64,000 nt of DNA, taken from assembly GCF_047663525.1 (NCBI RefSeq), contig NC_092592.1:24609001-24673000 (forward strand), given 5' to 3'. The DNA comes from Anas platyrhynchos (lineage: Eukaryota > Chordata > Aves > Anseriformes > Anatidae). Below the pieces are notes generated by a model. That model ran no database searches, was not told the origin of the DNA, and worked only from the letters and a program-made list of their open reading frames with translations. Numbering within the stretch: position 1 is the first letter of the stretch; the number at the start of each line of letters is the position of its first letter. The position numbers were made by a program, and so were the translations under genes. Below are positions 51,526 to 63,555 of this stretch, one piece after another.

Positions 51526-51837
51526 ATCTGTCATCTTTTACTGGATCCCTACAACCTCAGGAACCTTTGAGAATTATGCTTCGCATATTGCAAGCAGCAG
51601 AACTGAGGGCAGTATCCCCTGAAAAATGAAATCAAGGGAAACCATCAAAAGCATTGCTGCAAAAGCTGTTAGATTAATTTTTATCCTTAGCTTTATTGCA
51701 CATAGTTGTACCACTGAAAAACAAGCTGCCACACATGGAAAATATTACAATGTATGAGAGAATGCCTACAACTGTCATTCCTAAACAAAATATTTTCTCA
51801 TGCAAAATAGACCCCAACTGCATTTCTAAGAAAATGG

Positions 51838-51869
51838 AAAAAAAAAAAAAAAAGGGGGGGGGGAAAAAA
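51838..51869 (+). repeat. A16-G10-A6 homopolymer junction
   Basis: Sixteen A, ten G and six A in direct succession on the plus strand. Confidence 0.9.
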
Positions 51870-53068
51870 CGTTCTTATTTGTTACATATTTTCTGAGCTG
51901 GTTAAATGAAGCAGACCAGGCACTGTTCAAAATGGACAATATTAATTAAAAGTTCAGGTTCAAAATTTATTTGCTGGAGACTGGTTTGATCATTTTAGAT
52001 GAAAAAATAAATGTTTTTTAAACACTGGCTATGTTAAAGCCAAAGTTAAGAATGGACTTTCTTTGAAAAGTGACAGGATAGGGACAAATCTTGATGGAAA
52101 CAATGAGTACTTACAATACTGCCTGGAGGCTGCAATTTAAATTAGTGCTAGGTGCAGCACAAATACTCTGCAAGAAACAGCCCTCATCCTGAAGACTTTA
52201 CAGTAAACTATATTAAATATTTCATGGGGAGCTTAAGAAAAGCAGCACCTAAGTGTTATTATATAAAGAATGGTAAGACAAAACTAATGAATGCCAAATA
52301 GCTGGAAATCCAGATGGGATGTTTTTATTTTATCTGATATTGGATTGCTATTAGAAGAATTTTGCAAACATAGGTTTGACACGTTCCCTGTCAGACTGTC
52401 AGCACTGTTTGAATAACACAGATCACAAAGTCTACGAGGGTCAGCCAGATGGTACAGAAAGTTTGATACATTCGTGCTCTCTGTTGACTTCTTCACGTAG
52501 GCTTTGTCTCCTCACCAGCAGATACCTTTGAGACAGTTCTCTCATTGCTGCTGGTTACTTTTCTGATTCCATGTCGCCACCCAGTTCTGACCCTTTGATC
52601 CTGCTCTGCAGGCCATGAAATCACAAGACCAACAACGGGCCATGTCTGTCTTCCTCAGAAATGATACCAGGAAGTCCCTAGCACATACCCAGACGTAGAT
52701 GCCCAGCAGGAATTTCAGGTCCTATGGGTGTGAAGTGGCAAACAGAGAAAATAGCCTGCAAAGCAGCAAGAAACAAGGATGGCAGAACCCCAATGTTACT
52801 GACTCCTTGCCTGGCTGTGGCTGAAATCTGTCTCCCCACAGTTGAGAGGAGGCTCTAGACCCACAAAATTCACAGCAGACAGATGGACTGCATCCTCAGA
52901 GGGGCCTAGGATCCTCAAAAATGTGCAGAAAGCTTTCAGAGGGCCACTTCCAAAGGCTCCTGCTAGGAGATGGCTCCAGCACTTGTGCATTAGCTCTCTC
53001 CCCTCCATGTGCCCACGCCTGCAGAAGGAAGGGCAGCTTGCACAGCTCACATTTTCTCTCTCTCTGTT

Positions 53069-53121
53069 TTTTTTTGTTTGTTTGTTTGTTTGTTTGTTCG
53101 TTGCTTTTTTTTTTTTTTTTG
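53069..53121 (+). repeat. TTTG microsatellite and poly(T)
   Basis: About six TTTG units after a T8 run, then GTTCGTTGC and a further run of about 16 T. Confidence 0.85.
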
Positions 53122-53570
53122 GTTTTGTTTTTAAATAAGCTCTTTATTAATTCAAGTGTGAGACCAAGGTTTCTACTTATAAGAAAATCTTCTATATCAG
53201 CAAGTCTCTCCTGAAGCAGGATCAATTTCAACTAGTGACACAAAGCTTCTTTAATACTGAGCCCTTCCACCTTTCATTAGAAAATGGTACAGAATTATAG
53301 CAACTAAAGCACTGAAATCATTATAAAGCAAATGTTGTTGCTTTCCCATGGGTACAAAGGTTACTTCTTGCTCTGGAAATGTTATAAGTGTACTACTGAA
53401 AAGGACTCTGGATTTGTAGTACTTGTCTGAGCAGAGCACCCCATCTTTGCCCCTCTGAGATGGCCTGTGGCACAAAAGCACAAGCTTCAGTGAGGTGAGA
53501 ACCACAAATTCTCTAACTTTTTGCTGAAAGAGTAGAAGGCTGTTTGTTTGTTTGTTTCTGGCAAAGCTAC

Positions 53571-53588
53571 CCATTGCCATGGCAATGG
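53571..53588. repeat. 18-bp perfect palindrome
   Basis: CCATTGCCATGGCAATGG equals its own reverse complement. A further half-site (TGCCATTG) follows at 53591. Confidence 0.9.
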
Positions 53589-53870
53589 TTTGCCATTGAT
53601 GTTGAAACCCATGTTGCATTTTCTTAAGCTCATTCACTGAAATCCACCATCAATTACTTAGGCATTTCTTTTCAGTTTATACTCCAGCCACATCGTGACC
53701 CTCATGAAAACTTCAGAGCGTAGCAGTTTTTCCGTAACAAAAGCACATTCTGCAGCAGAGCCGTAACCTGACTCCAATTTCACCCGTGCAGAGAACCGCC
53801 TGGAAGTTAGCTTTCTATTCCAAACTAAATGACAAAACAACTGCTTCCCCACCTCCTCTCCTTCCCCTTC

Positions 53871-53902
53871 CCCCCCCCGCCCCCCCCCCCCCCCAAAAAA
53901 AA
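53871..53902. repeat. C-rich run followed by A8
   Basis: Eight C, G, fifteen C and then eight A on the plus strand; the minus strand is G-quadruplex-prone. Confidence 0.85.
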
Positions 53903-54439
53903 GGCAAATATTATGAATATTTATAATGGCTCTATCAGAAGAGAGGCATAAATCACATTTTTCTGGGTCCTTTTGTGCCAAGCTGTGTATCTCGTTTCTT
54001 GCCATGTAGTAGTTGAAAAACAAATTGGCTCATGGCTGTTCAGGGCCATAACCTGCTCTCCAGCCACCACCACACTTGGCTCGCCCTTTACATTTGCCAT
54101 CATTGCTTATTTGCTGGCCACAAACAGGCACTGGGCTGCTGTGCCAGCTCCTTCTCACTTGTGTTTCACGCACTGGGTCAACGCCATGCAAGTCAAAATG
54201 TATTTATTTTGGTTTCAGCCTGGGTTCAGCAGGAGGGATGAGGGAGGCCTGGCTTGTGTTGCTAGGTGTGCTTCTCACGATTTGGCAATGCTTTAACAGA
54301 GAAATCTTCACCTTGCCACACAACGGAGGTGCTTGCTGGCAGACATGTTCCCATATGGGCAGCGATAAGCCTGTACCGTGCTGCTGGCTGCTGTTATTCA
54401 TTCTGACTCCTCTTTGGTATCGTATTAAGATTGCCAAGC

Positions 54440-54620
54440 CTAAACCGGGCCCTGCTCGTTTTGTGCTCAGCTCTCGCCGCTGCCGGCTGCTTCCCGTAGC
54501 CAGCGGCAACACGCGGAGACCGAGACCCGGCCCCGGCCCCGGCCCCGGCCCCGACCCCGGCGATGCCCTCGCCTCCCCAGCGCGGCGGAGGCGCCCACCG
54601 CTCCCTCGCCTGCTTTCCCC
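54440..54620. promoter_or_regulatory. GC-rich, CpG-containing block upstream of LGI1
   Basis: About 180 bp of CpG-rich DNA in AT-rich surroundings, 3.4 kb upstream of the LGI1 start, carrying the GGCCCC array at 54529-54558. It could be an upstream LGI1 promoter or first exon (consistent with the acceptor at 51308), the promoter of a divergent plus-strand transcript, or the 5' end of FRA10AC1, which is divergent from LGI1 in mammals. I find no FRA10AC1 coding exon to the right, so none of these is established. Confidence 0.45.
54529..54558. repeat. GGCCCC / GGGGCC hexanucleotide mini-array
   Basis: Four perfect GGCCCC units (54529-54552) and one GACCCC variant (54553-54558). The minus strand, the sense strand for LGI1, reads (GGGGCC)n, the unit of the human C9orf72 repeat and a strong G-quadruplex former. 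Confidence 0.9.
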
Positions 54621-54770
54621 CTTTCTTTCGTCTCCTTTATTTTAGCTCAAGCAGGTCTAAGAAGAAGCCCTCAAAAACAAAAAGCCGAGGAACGAGGCCA
54701 GTCTGCTCCTTGGAGACGAGGACCTGCTTTTCTTCTTCCTCGTGTGTGGGATCCTTTTAATTTTTGGCCT

Positions 54771-54772
<2 letters not shown>

Positions 54773-54813
<41 letters not shown>
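54773..54813 (+). repeat. Poly(T), 41 bases
   Basis: Forty-one uninterrupted T, followed by AACAGCTG, so it looks like an extreme pyrimidine tract before an AG. No AATAAA hexamer or gene-like body adjoins it on the minus strand, so it is not an obvious retrocopy tail. Length may be unreliable. Confidence 0.85.
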
Positions 54814-54817
<4 letters not shown>

Positions 54818-55597
54818 GCTGAAAATCATTCATCTTTGCATTACACTGAGATTTTAGTATTTCCTATACTTTGTTAAGAAGCTATGATATTTGTCATCTT
54901 TAATTTTGACCAAAGCTAAGTAATTCCTAGGAAATAATTATTTCCCATATATTCACTCTATATGGTAAGAATGAAATAGCTTATTTCTTTCTATTATATC
55001 CAAATTGTTTGGTACTTTGATAATACCAATAGTTGTTAACAACCAACCATCTAAGATCAAGTGCAGGTAAATGACATTCAAAATTCAAGATACTTTTGCT
55101 AGTTGTCATTTAAGGTATTCACCACCTGGTATTGCTCGCACTCTGATCAGATTTAGCACAACTTTTGCAGCTTGGTTTCTAGTCCAAACATAAGCATTTT
55201 TTGTTATTATTTACTTAAGATCAGTTTTTAGCAACTATTCTTGCATATCTGGTTACAATATGAATACTTTTATGAGTAAACCTGTTTGCTAAAATATTTG
55301 AGGAAAGCAAACAAAAGGTCATAACATAGAGCCAAAAATTATTTTTAAAATATTGAATAAATTTTTGAGGGATTAACTCTACTCCACTGGCTGTATTTGC
55401 ATATTCACATTGGCCCAATATGTTTTCATTACCAACATATGGCAAAATTTTAATAAGCTTCCTGTGGTTTCATGCTGACTACATTTGCCTTTACAGATAC
55501 ATATACTGTTACAGTTATCCTTTATTTTATCCTACTTTTAGAACATTTTAAGAAAATTTTGTTGCCTTTTCCATGTTCAGGATGAGCTGCCTGCACA

Positions 55598-55660
55598 TAC
55601 AAGGCCTAATCCAAAATCCACTGACAGCAATGGCAAGACAGTAAACTTCACTGTGCTGCT
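55598..55660. repeat. Possible relict of an ancient palindromic amniote repeat
   Basis: GCCTAATCCAAAATCCACTG, then CAGCAATGGCAAGACAGT, resembles the left arm of an old repeat with the general form GGCCTGATCCAAA...CCACTGAAGTCAATGGCAAGACTC. Only the phrase similarity supports it. Confidence 0.35.
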
Positions 55661-56697
55661 CAGTGTTAAGTCCATGATGTTTTACCACAGAGATATACAA
55701 GAGTCAGAATCACACTCCAATGTTCAGGAGTCCCCTATGAAGAGAACATTGTTCTTGCTACATTACCACTGTGTTTGGAGCAGAAGGATTTGGGGATCAA
55801 AGATTCCCGCAAACACCTCATGATCTGAGTTTTTACTCTCCCAGTGCCATCCCTTTCAATAAACAAAATGAAGTCTTTTGGATTCCAAATAGTTCTGAAA
55901 AGAGCATGCTTCAGGTGGGTCTGTCCCCAGGAGCCATTGCCAGGAAGAGACCTTCTGCAGGTTAGGTGCAACAAAACTCAAGATGCCTTTACAACTGCTC
56001 ATAGCACAGAATAGCTTGTGAATTACCACAGAGTTGTCCAAAACTTTTTATTTGGAAAGTTGTTCTAACTTACTTTTCCCTTCCTGTCTAAAAGTGGGAC
56101 AGTCAGTCCAATCCTTGTGTCAAAAGGCTGAGAAAACGGCTACTGTAATTGCTGCCAGCTTTAGGGGAAAGAAGAACACGGAGGACGGCCTCCTTTCCCT
56201 TGCATAAAGGGGTCCCGTCACAGTTCACCATGGAGTTACAAATAACCACCTCTGAAGAGAGCTGGGCCTTAGCTCTCCTGGCCAGAAGCAGGACGCCTGC
56301 TCTGCTGCGTGTATCCTGGTCAGCATACAGGTGGCTCTAGGACTGCTCACTGGCTTAGGTGGGCCAGAATTTGACCAATGACAAACAGTACCTCACAAGC
56401 TAAGTGCTGTTATCTGAACTATTGTTCTTTAAGGAAAAAACAGATGTGCAATGTATGCAAGCTCGTCCAACATCCTGGGTAACCAGGAGGGATAAAGGCT
56501 AAGCAGCTCGATACAGAGCATTCAAAATGTACTATGTTTAGCTATCATAAGACTTTTAAACTAGTATCACAAAATTTTAAGGACATAGTCTATAGACTTT
56601 GAACAGCTGCTATTGACAATACTGATAATGTTAAGTTTGTTTAAACGTTCTTCTGGATGACTGCTCATGCTGATCTGACTATCTTCCAAGACAGGCA

Positions 56698-57115
56698 AAT
56701 CATAGAATCATAAAATGGCTTGGTTTGGAAGGGACCTTAAAGATCATCTAGTTCCAACCCCCCTTCCATAGGCAGGGATATCACCCACTAGATCAGGTTG
56801 GACAAGACTGCATCCAGCCTGGCCTTGAACACCTCCAGGGATGGGGCATCCACAGCTTCTCTGGGCAACCTGTTCCAGGGCCTCACTACCCTTACAGTGA
56901 AGAATTTCTTCCTAATGTCTAATCTAAACCTAACCACTTTGAGTTTAAGACCATTTCCCTTGTCCTATCATTATATACCCAAGTAAAGAGTCCCTCTCCA
57001 TCCCTTTTATAAGACCCCTTTAAGTACTGAAAGGTTGCAATGAATTCTCCCCAGAGCCTTCTCTTCTCCATGCTGAACATCCCCAACTCTCTCAGCCTTC
57101 CTTCATAATCACCTC
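56698..57115 (-). mobile_element. CR1 LINE fragment, 5'-truncated, minus strand
   Basis: Begins AATCATAGAATCATAAAATGG, followed by GGAAGGGACCTTAAAGATCA, CTGGCCTTGAACACCTCCAG, CCTTGTCCTATCATTATATA and CTGAACATCCCCAACTCTC. It is the clearest CR1 copy in the window, about 420 bp of the 3' end in reverse orientation, and less decayed than the one at 26.4 kb. Confidence 0.93.
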
Positions 57116-57761
57116 AGCTCAGTACCTTTATTTTATGTAAGTAAAGAAAAAGAACAAAACAAACAGAAAAAAAAAAAAAAAAACAGAAAACAATAACCAT
57201 CTTTCAGGTGAGACATGTACATAACCTCAGTTAGTTACTCCTGGATTGGCTGTGAGGGATACCTCACAAACATTATTAAACCTGTTATGCTTTTCACCCT
57301 CAACTTCCAGTTCCCTTAGAGGCCATACATTCCTGCTCCTCTGAATGGGACTGGATGCCTGTATGAATCACAGAGCTGGGGTTGCTCAGCTCCCCCCCCA
57401 GCTCATGCCTTTTGTTTCCCAGCACAGTGGGACCAGTTGCTTTCTCAGGTGTTTAAAAGGCTTGGGAGCTTGGTTACGGAGTAGCATGCTTTGCAGCATG
57501 CAATCCAAGAGCATGGAGTCAACCATTCTCTCAAATACTGGCCACTTTCCTCCAGAATGAAACAATTCCTCCTTCATCTCTGTTGTATGTGTTTTGGCTT
57601 GAAAACACTGACAGTGGGTATATAGAGATGGGGGACAGGAGATGGACACAAAACCAGCAAACAGTTCAAGAGCTAAAGAGAGCACAATTCAAAGGTGGAC
57701 CTGAGACCAAACCTCATACAGAGAGAAGTATTAAGAAAGGAGACAATAATACACTGGGTTT

Positions 57762-57815
57762 TCACTTTCTGCAGAATCTTCACTTTCTGCATCTTCTCAA
57801 ACTTTCTGTAGAACT
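57762..57815 (+). repeat. 18-bp tandem repeat, three copies
   Basis: TCACTTTCTGCAGAATCT, TCACTTTCTGCATCTTCT and CAAACTTTCTGTAGAACT follow one another without gaps, sharing the core ACTTTCTG(C/T)A. Confidence 0.85.
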
Positions 57816-60800
57816 TTCAAGAAAATCTGCCAGTAGTTAACTTATACTCTAGGAAGATCGACACCTCACACAGGCAGCTGGAAAAGGAGGCACCTTTCAG
57901 CCAGACAAAATGCCCAACCACTGCAATGGAACTGGCATCAGGGTCATACCTAATCTGAGTCCTGCTGTAGGATTGAAGTGCCCTCTATAGGAACTTCTCG
58001 GAGAGGAAAAGTCATGTTGAAATATGCAAGCTACCATATTTTTCCCTGCATGGCCTGATCAGACATTAAATCATGATACAACTAAGAAAATCTACAATTA
58101 ATTTATAACTGGAAATGGTCTCATGACTTTTGAAGGAAGTGGCGTGGTGATATTAAGAATCTATGCAACACTTTCTGTAAGGGGATAGTTTCTCTCTTCC
58201 CTACTCTTCCATGGCCTCTTGGTTCTGCTGTGTTCCACAGCTCACTGTTGCACTATTTATGAAATCAGTAGTTGTCCCTAGGAGGTATCTTTCATGCCTA
58301 CACTGAAAATGCAGAGTGATAGAAAATCCAGTCCAGTAAGAACCCTGTATCCGAAACACAATGTCCCAGATTTTCTAGTGTGAGCAAGTGTTTTCTGTAG
58401 ACCCAAAACAACATACCACTGTCACTGCAGCTAAATGCCATTTAATTGGCAGCAAGAAAAGCCTATAATACATTTCTTCATGGAAAAATGTTTGAGATCC
58501 TCCAGTCTGCCAAGATGCTAATTAAAAACAGACGGCACATTATAAAATCCTTTCCTTGACCTGTGCTATCTTACATTGCCCTTCTGTACTTTTTTCATGG
58601 CATTGAGTCCCCGTAAAATTATTCTAATCTGTATAAGCTTGTATTTAATTTTCCTTGTCATTTTGCAGAAAGAAAAATGTAACTGAAATGCTTTTTTATT
58701 TAAATGTACATCAGAAAATTATTTGTTACATGGCAGAGATAACGGGCTTTTGAGGAGAGATTAAAAACAGGAGGTTTCTAAGTCCTGAATAATTCACAAT
58801 GGAAGAAATCTTAGCCCTACTGAAGTCGCTCAAATAGTTCAACTAAAAGCCTCACTGGAGTGCCACTGACATAATGAATTGCACAATGAGAAGGATGTGC
58901 CTCATCAAACACATATTGCTGTTTTATGGTTGCTAATCAAAATGTTTCGAAAAGCTGGGATTTGGACCAGTGCTGAAACATCTTAAGGGTTTGTTGCTGA
59001 TAGCTCCACAAGTGTATCTTACTGAAGTGTTTATTAACACTTAAATAAATTTGAAAAAATACCTTTCCCTACAAAACACTCCCTTTTACCTCAACTGTTA
59101 GATGGCCCACTTTACCCCACCCTATGGTGGGCACACTGTGGCTGTGCAGAGCCCAGCGCAGGTTCTCCGTCAAAAATGACACATCACCCAGCTGAATGCC
59201 CTGCTCCATTTCCATCCAAGTCGCAACCCCCTGCTGAGGAGACTTTGGAGTGCTGAAGAAGCCTGCCACATCTCTGTTTGTATGCCAACGTGCTCTTTCC
59301 TCAGTACAGCTTTAAGGAAGGATTTGCTCTTTTGGCTGCCTGGCTCTCCCTCTGCAGTGGGAAAGCAAAACCAACAAAACACTGCGTCTAAGAACTGGAT
59401 GTAATTTTTAATGTAATTTTCAGCTCTACAGAGGGATACATGTTTTAGTTATGACTGCTCAGAAGCTTTTTTCCCTACCTTGTGCATAATATTTAAGACG
59501 TTCAGATTTTGAACATGCAATGCTTCCTATATATCACTTTCCTAAGACAAGCATCCAAATGCCATACAGCTGAATTTCTTTTAGACAGCGATCACTGTTA
59601 GGCAGCTGCAAGTTTCCACTGTTGTTGCCATTGCGATTTAGGCAAAGAGACATTAAAACTGGAGGGCCTAATTCCCAGTCTTAATATAATACATCAGGAA
59701 GAAGTAATAAGCTCCTTTTTGAAGCAATATAGCTCCCCAGTTAAATAAGTGACACACACTCCTGATTAAACAAAGGCACATGGGGCTTTTTCCTAAGCAT
59801 TGTTTTGAAGTAAATGGATGAATATGGGAGAAAGAGAAAAGGACAAGAAAACAGGAGTGGGAATTCAGAAAGAAGCCAGCAGAAACATCAGAGAAGGAGA
59901 GATTTTGGACTCTAGGCATTGCAAAGAGGATCCTGAGAAAAGTCTCTGGAGAACTTCCTGGAGCAAGTATTGGCTGAAAAGAGCTTGGAGCTGCACGTAG
60001 TCTCCTGCTGTTTAATTTGTTCTTCACTCAGGGAAATGAATGCTATGCATTCTCTGCAAATAAAAACTGAATTCAAGATACATGATTCCATTAACAATTT
60101 ATCTTCTTAAACATCTTTTAAAAAAAGAATATTAAAGATTGACTTTTTAAGTAACTGTTCAGGTCAGAAGTAGTAATAATGCTCTGCTGCATGCTTCTAA
60201 CACTTCCACCTCCGCTCGGGGCGAGGCAGATCTCCCTTCATAGATACATTATATATATTAAGATCTTTCTCTAGAGAGCGAATGAGCTCTTCTATATATA
60301 GCTTCTATTCACAGGCAAGCACCACAACCACTTATTCATTCTTTTCATGCTTTACCTGCTGTTTTCAAGGCTGCCCTGCTGCTAAAAATAGCTTCACGTA
60401 TTAGAGGAGGGTTGCTATAGATTCAGAATGGGTGATGTCGGGAAGCAGCTCAATCCTTCTGCTGAGGACAGGGCGGACCCACGTGGCTGTGGCTCGGGGG
60501 GGGGCTGTGTTACTGTCTGTGACCTGGGCTCTGCTGCCCTTTCATAAAGACTCAGGCTCCAAGGTGGGGATATTTATGTTGTTCTAAGACCACAGAACTG
60601 CAAATCTGAAACAGAAATCACAGATGTGGACTCGAGTGTTAAGGCTTTGTTTTTCCAACTGTACTGCTAGATCACTGTACTACAGTACTTTCAGATATAA
60701 ATAGCACAATAGCTTCTTTTTAGATTGGGATAACAATTTCATATGTTGTTTTAAGGGCATATTTTTTTTCTGCAGGCATTGATGTCTCCAACTCAGAAAA

Positions 60801-61556
60801 CATCAAAATGCTTCTCCAGTTGTTCTTAACAGAGAGCTGAAAGGATGACAATTCATCAGCTATTTGATTACCTTCAAGACAGCAATAAAACCACATCAAA
60901 AAATTGCACTACATACTGTTGTTTTGAACTTCTGGCAGTGTGTCCTCTGGCAATGCTGACAAAGCTAATGTTAATTTTGGAAGTTACCTCCCTGTCTAAA
61001 ATTTAATGGATAATGCAAATGAAAAACTGCTTACACGTAACTATCCAGATCATACACTGCATAAAACAGTGAAGTGTGTTATAGATAAGTGTCATTTGAT
61101 TGTTCAGGTTATGAAACCTAAGTTTTCAAAATTCAGCTAACAAAAAGTTTTGGAGTTATAGAAAGAATATTATTTTGTCAAACCTTTAGAAATCATTTTT
61201 GTACATTGGCGGACTATCTCTGGTTGCATCCCTTCAGGATGACGAAAATCAAATTAATGAAGTAAAAGAGTGTCTGAATGAGAGTTAGTGTTCTTTCATT
61301 GTGTGGTAAATCTTTCCAAGTGATAACAACTTGATCTTGAACTTCAAGGCAAGATAGATGCGTTACAGGGCAAGAATGGAAGGCAAAATATTGGTCATTA
61401 AAGTAACTACTATATAGAAATACGGCAAAACAGAAAAACTGGAAGGACTTCTATTACATGGTACCCATTAGCTCCCAAACACATATAAACCAGGTTCATT
61501 TCTGTATACAGAAAACTGTAATCTTACTTGGTTTCTTTAACTTTCTTAAGTTAATT

Positions 61557-61584
61557 TGATTTTAAAAAATTGATTTTAAAAAAT
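61557..61584 (+). repeat. 14-bp perfect tandem duplication
   Basis: TGATTTTAAAAAAT occurs twice in direct succession. Confidence 0.9.
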
Positions 61585-63527
61585 TACTGTGAAAAGTTGA
61601 AGCTTGACATAAAACTGCTTGCAAGAGAAAGGTTATGTATGATTCAGGAGTCCCATATTAGGAACTGAATTTAATGTTTAATCTCCAAATACAAATTTTC
61701 CTAGTTCTTAAAACTTGTGGATGGATTACAACCATATCAAAGCTAAATGACATAGTCAAAATAATGTTTTCCTTTTGTTAAGCGAATCAGATTATAGAAA
61801 CCTTCTGAATACTGACTCTGTTAAGGCTGAGGTTCAAATAAAAACTATTGTACAAGGAAAGAGTGGCAAGGGTTGACTAAAACAAGATTTTAAAATGTAT
61901 TAAAATGGATCCTAATAAACTTTAAATAATATATTCCATCTTTTAAGAACTATATATTTGAGGACTGTATAATATAGACTTGTGAGAAAATTTCATTATA
62001 TGCTAAAGAAAATGGTGTCTCACCCAAATCTCACTTGAATTCCTGACCTTCATCTTTCATGTGGTTATATTTTATTTCCATTCAAGAAAGGCAGTCATTT
62101 AGATATGTAACTCTTAACATTTTAATATATTGCTTGCAAATTGAATGTGGTTTCAGCAAATAGCAGGATCTCCCCCAAGATGCAAGCTTGAATATTTCTT
62201 TTTACTTACTATACTTTCCTCAGCAATTTTTTAATGTAATCTTTATAGTTGTGGATATTGCATGGGTCATGTTTGCTGGTTGTAAGTAACATAATTCGAT
62301 ATTTGTAACTAGGTTAGACTAACTGTTCCCATTTAGGATAGCTATCCTTCCCTTTCCACTTAGATGCATGAAATGAATAGTATCCTGGAAATACTTTCAA
62401 TAGAAAGGCAGATAGTATTTCAGTACTTCGTGTCTGAACAATCTTTGTGATTAAATAACACAAAATTGTATTTAATTTGAAATATAACCCCTATTATTTC
62501 CAAAACTGGCAATCAGTAATATATTTCTACTAATGAAAGGACATTTCTAGTATAATTGCTAGTGGCATTATTAAATGAGGTCTCACATTAGTACTGTATA
62601 AGCATGTTCATTAAAAAAAAGTGAAAAAGGAATTTTCACTGATTCAGTCTAGTTCATTGCACAGAGTGCAGTCTTTATATCCCTGTATCCTTCATTTTCT
62701 ACCAAATGGTCAGCTGTTGATTACCTCAACCCAGATACTATCAGCCTCTACATCCAGTTACTATACTGCTTTACTTTACTATGGAAGTAATCCCACTGAA
62801 ACCATAAAGTGGATTGAGGTTTGCTTCTGTCCCCATTATGCCTTACTATGCTCTTGTACCTTCTCTTATAAAATAAATAAATAAAAATCTATCATCAGTG
62901 TGATTCCAACTACTCACAATACCACTGCATGTTGCAAACCATCTATGCTGTCAAATATTTTATTTTCTTAGCTTTAGGACACTGAAAACCCTGTGATGAA
63001 CATGCCTGAGCAGTTACAGAATATTTTACAGAACTGGCCTTCCTGATTCCTGGATTAACATCTCAATTTTTGGTTAAACTAAGGTGCAACACATCTCTAA
63101 AAGTACTAATGTTTTCTGGAACACATATGCAGGAATGAGGCCTTATTCCTCTATTAAATTATAATGTAGACTGAAGGCCCTGAGGCACCCTTCTTTTCCA
63201 GGTTTTCTGTAATACTAGGCACACTAGTAGTGCTTAACTGCTTCTAAGACTGAGAGGATAGAAGCTTGTCAGCACCTTTTTATATACGAGTCTTTAGATT
63301 CCATACATTCAACTGTAAATGATTTGTACCTTTCCTCAATTATCACAGTAAGTAAATTATTAATGAATATATATACACAGCAGACATGCACAAAATTGCA
63401 TGCTATCAAGGAGCAAGGGAATACATGTTTTTCACTATAATTTACAATTGCCATGGGCTGTGATTTTGCTCACATTCTTTTTATTTTCACTGAATAAATC
63501 TAGTAGGAAATAACAAAATGTATTGCC

Positions 63528-63555
63528 TTTTTTTTTTTTTGGGGGGGGGGGGGGG
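63528..63555 (+). repeat. T13-G15 homopolymer junction
   Basis: Thirteen T followed directly by fifteen G on the plus strand. G15 is quadruplex-prone. Confidence 0.9.

Larger units (their letters stand above)
51526..54439. other. Upstream region of LGI1, no gene recognised
   Basis: Contains an A16-G10-A6 homopolymer junction (51838-51869), a TTTG repeat with poly(T) (53069-53121), a second TTTG repeat (about 53542-53557), an 18-bp palindrome (53571-53588) and a C-rich run followed by A8 (53871-53902). No exon-like coding frame. The long frames in this stretch run through simple repeats. Confidence 0.6.

Noticed and set aside
53251-53637. Minus-strand open frame of 128 codons upstream of LGI1
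   Set aside because: No similarity recognised; no good start context or flanking splice sites; simple repeats on both sides.
54076-54645. Plus-strand open frame of 189 codons running into the GC-rich block
   Set aside because: The first half is Trp- and Cys-rich without a family pattern, and the second half is translated GGCCCC repeat and GC-rich DNA.
54773-54813. Poly(A) tail of a processed pseudogene on the minus strand
   Set aside because: No AATAAA near the run, no gene-like body to its right and no flanking duplication visible.
57762-57815. CRISPR-like direct repeats
   Set aside because: Copies abut without spacers and the genome is vertebrate; an ordinary tandem duplication.
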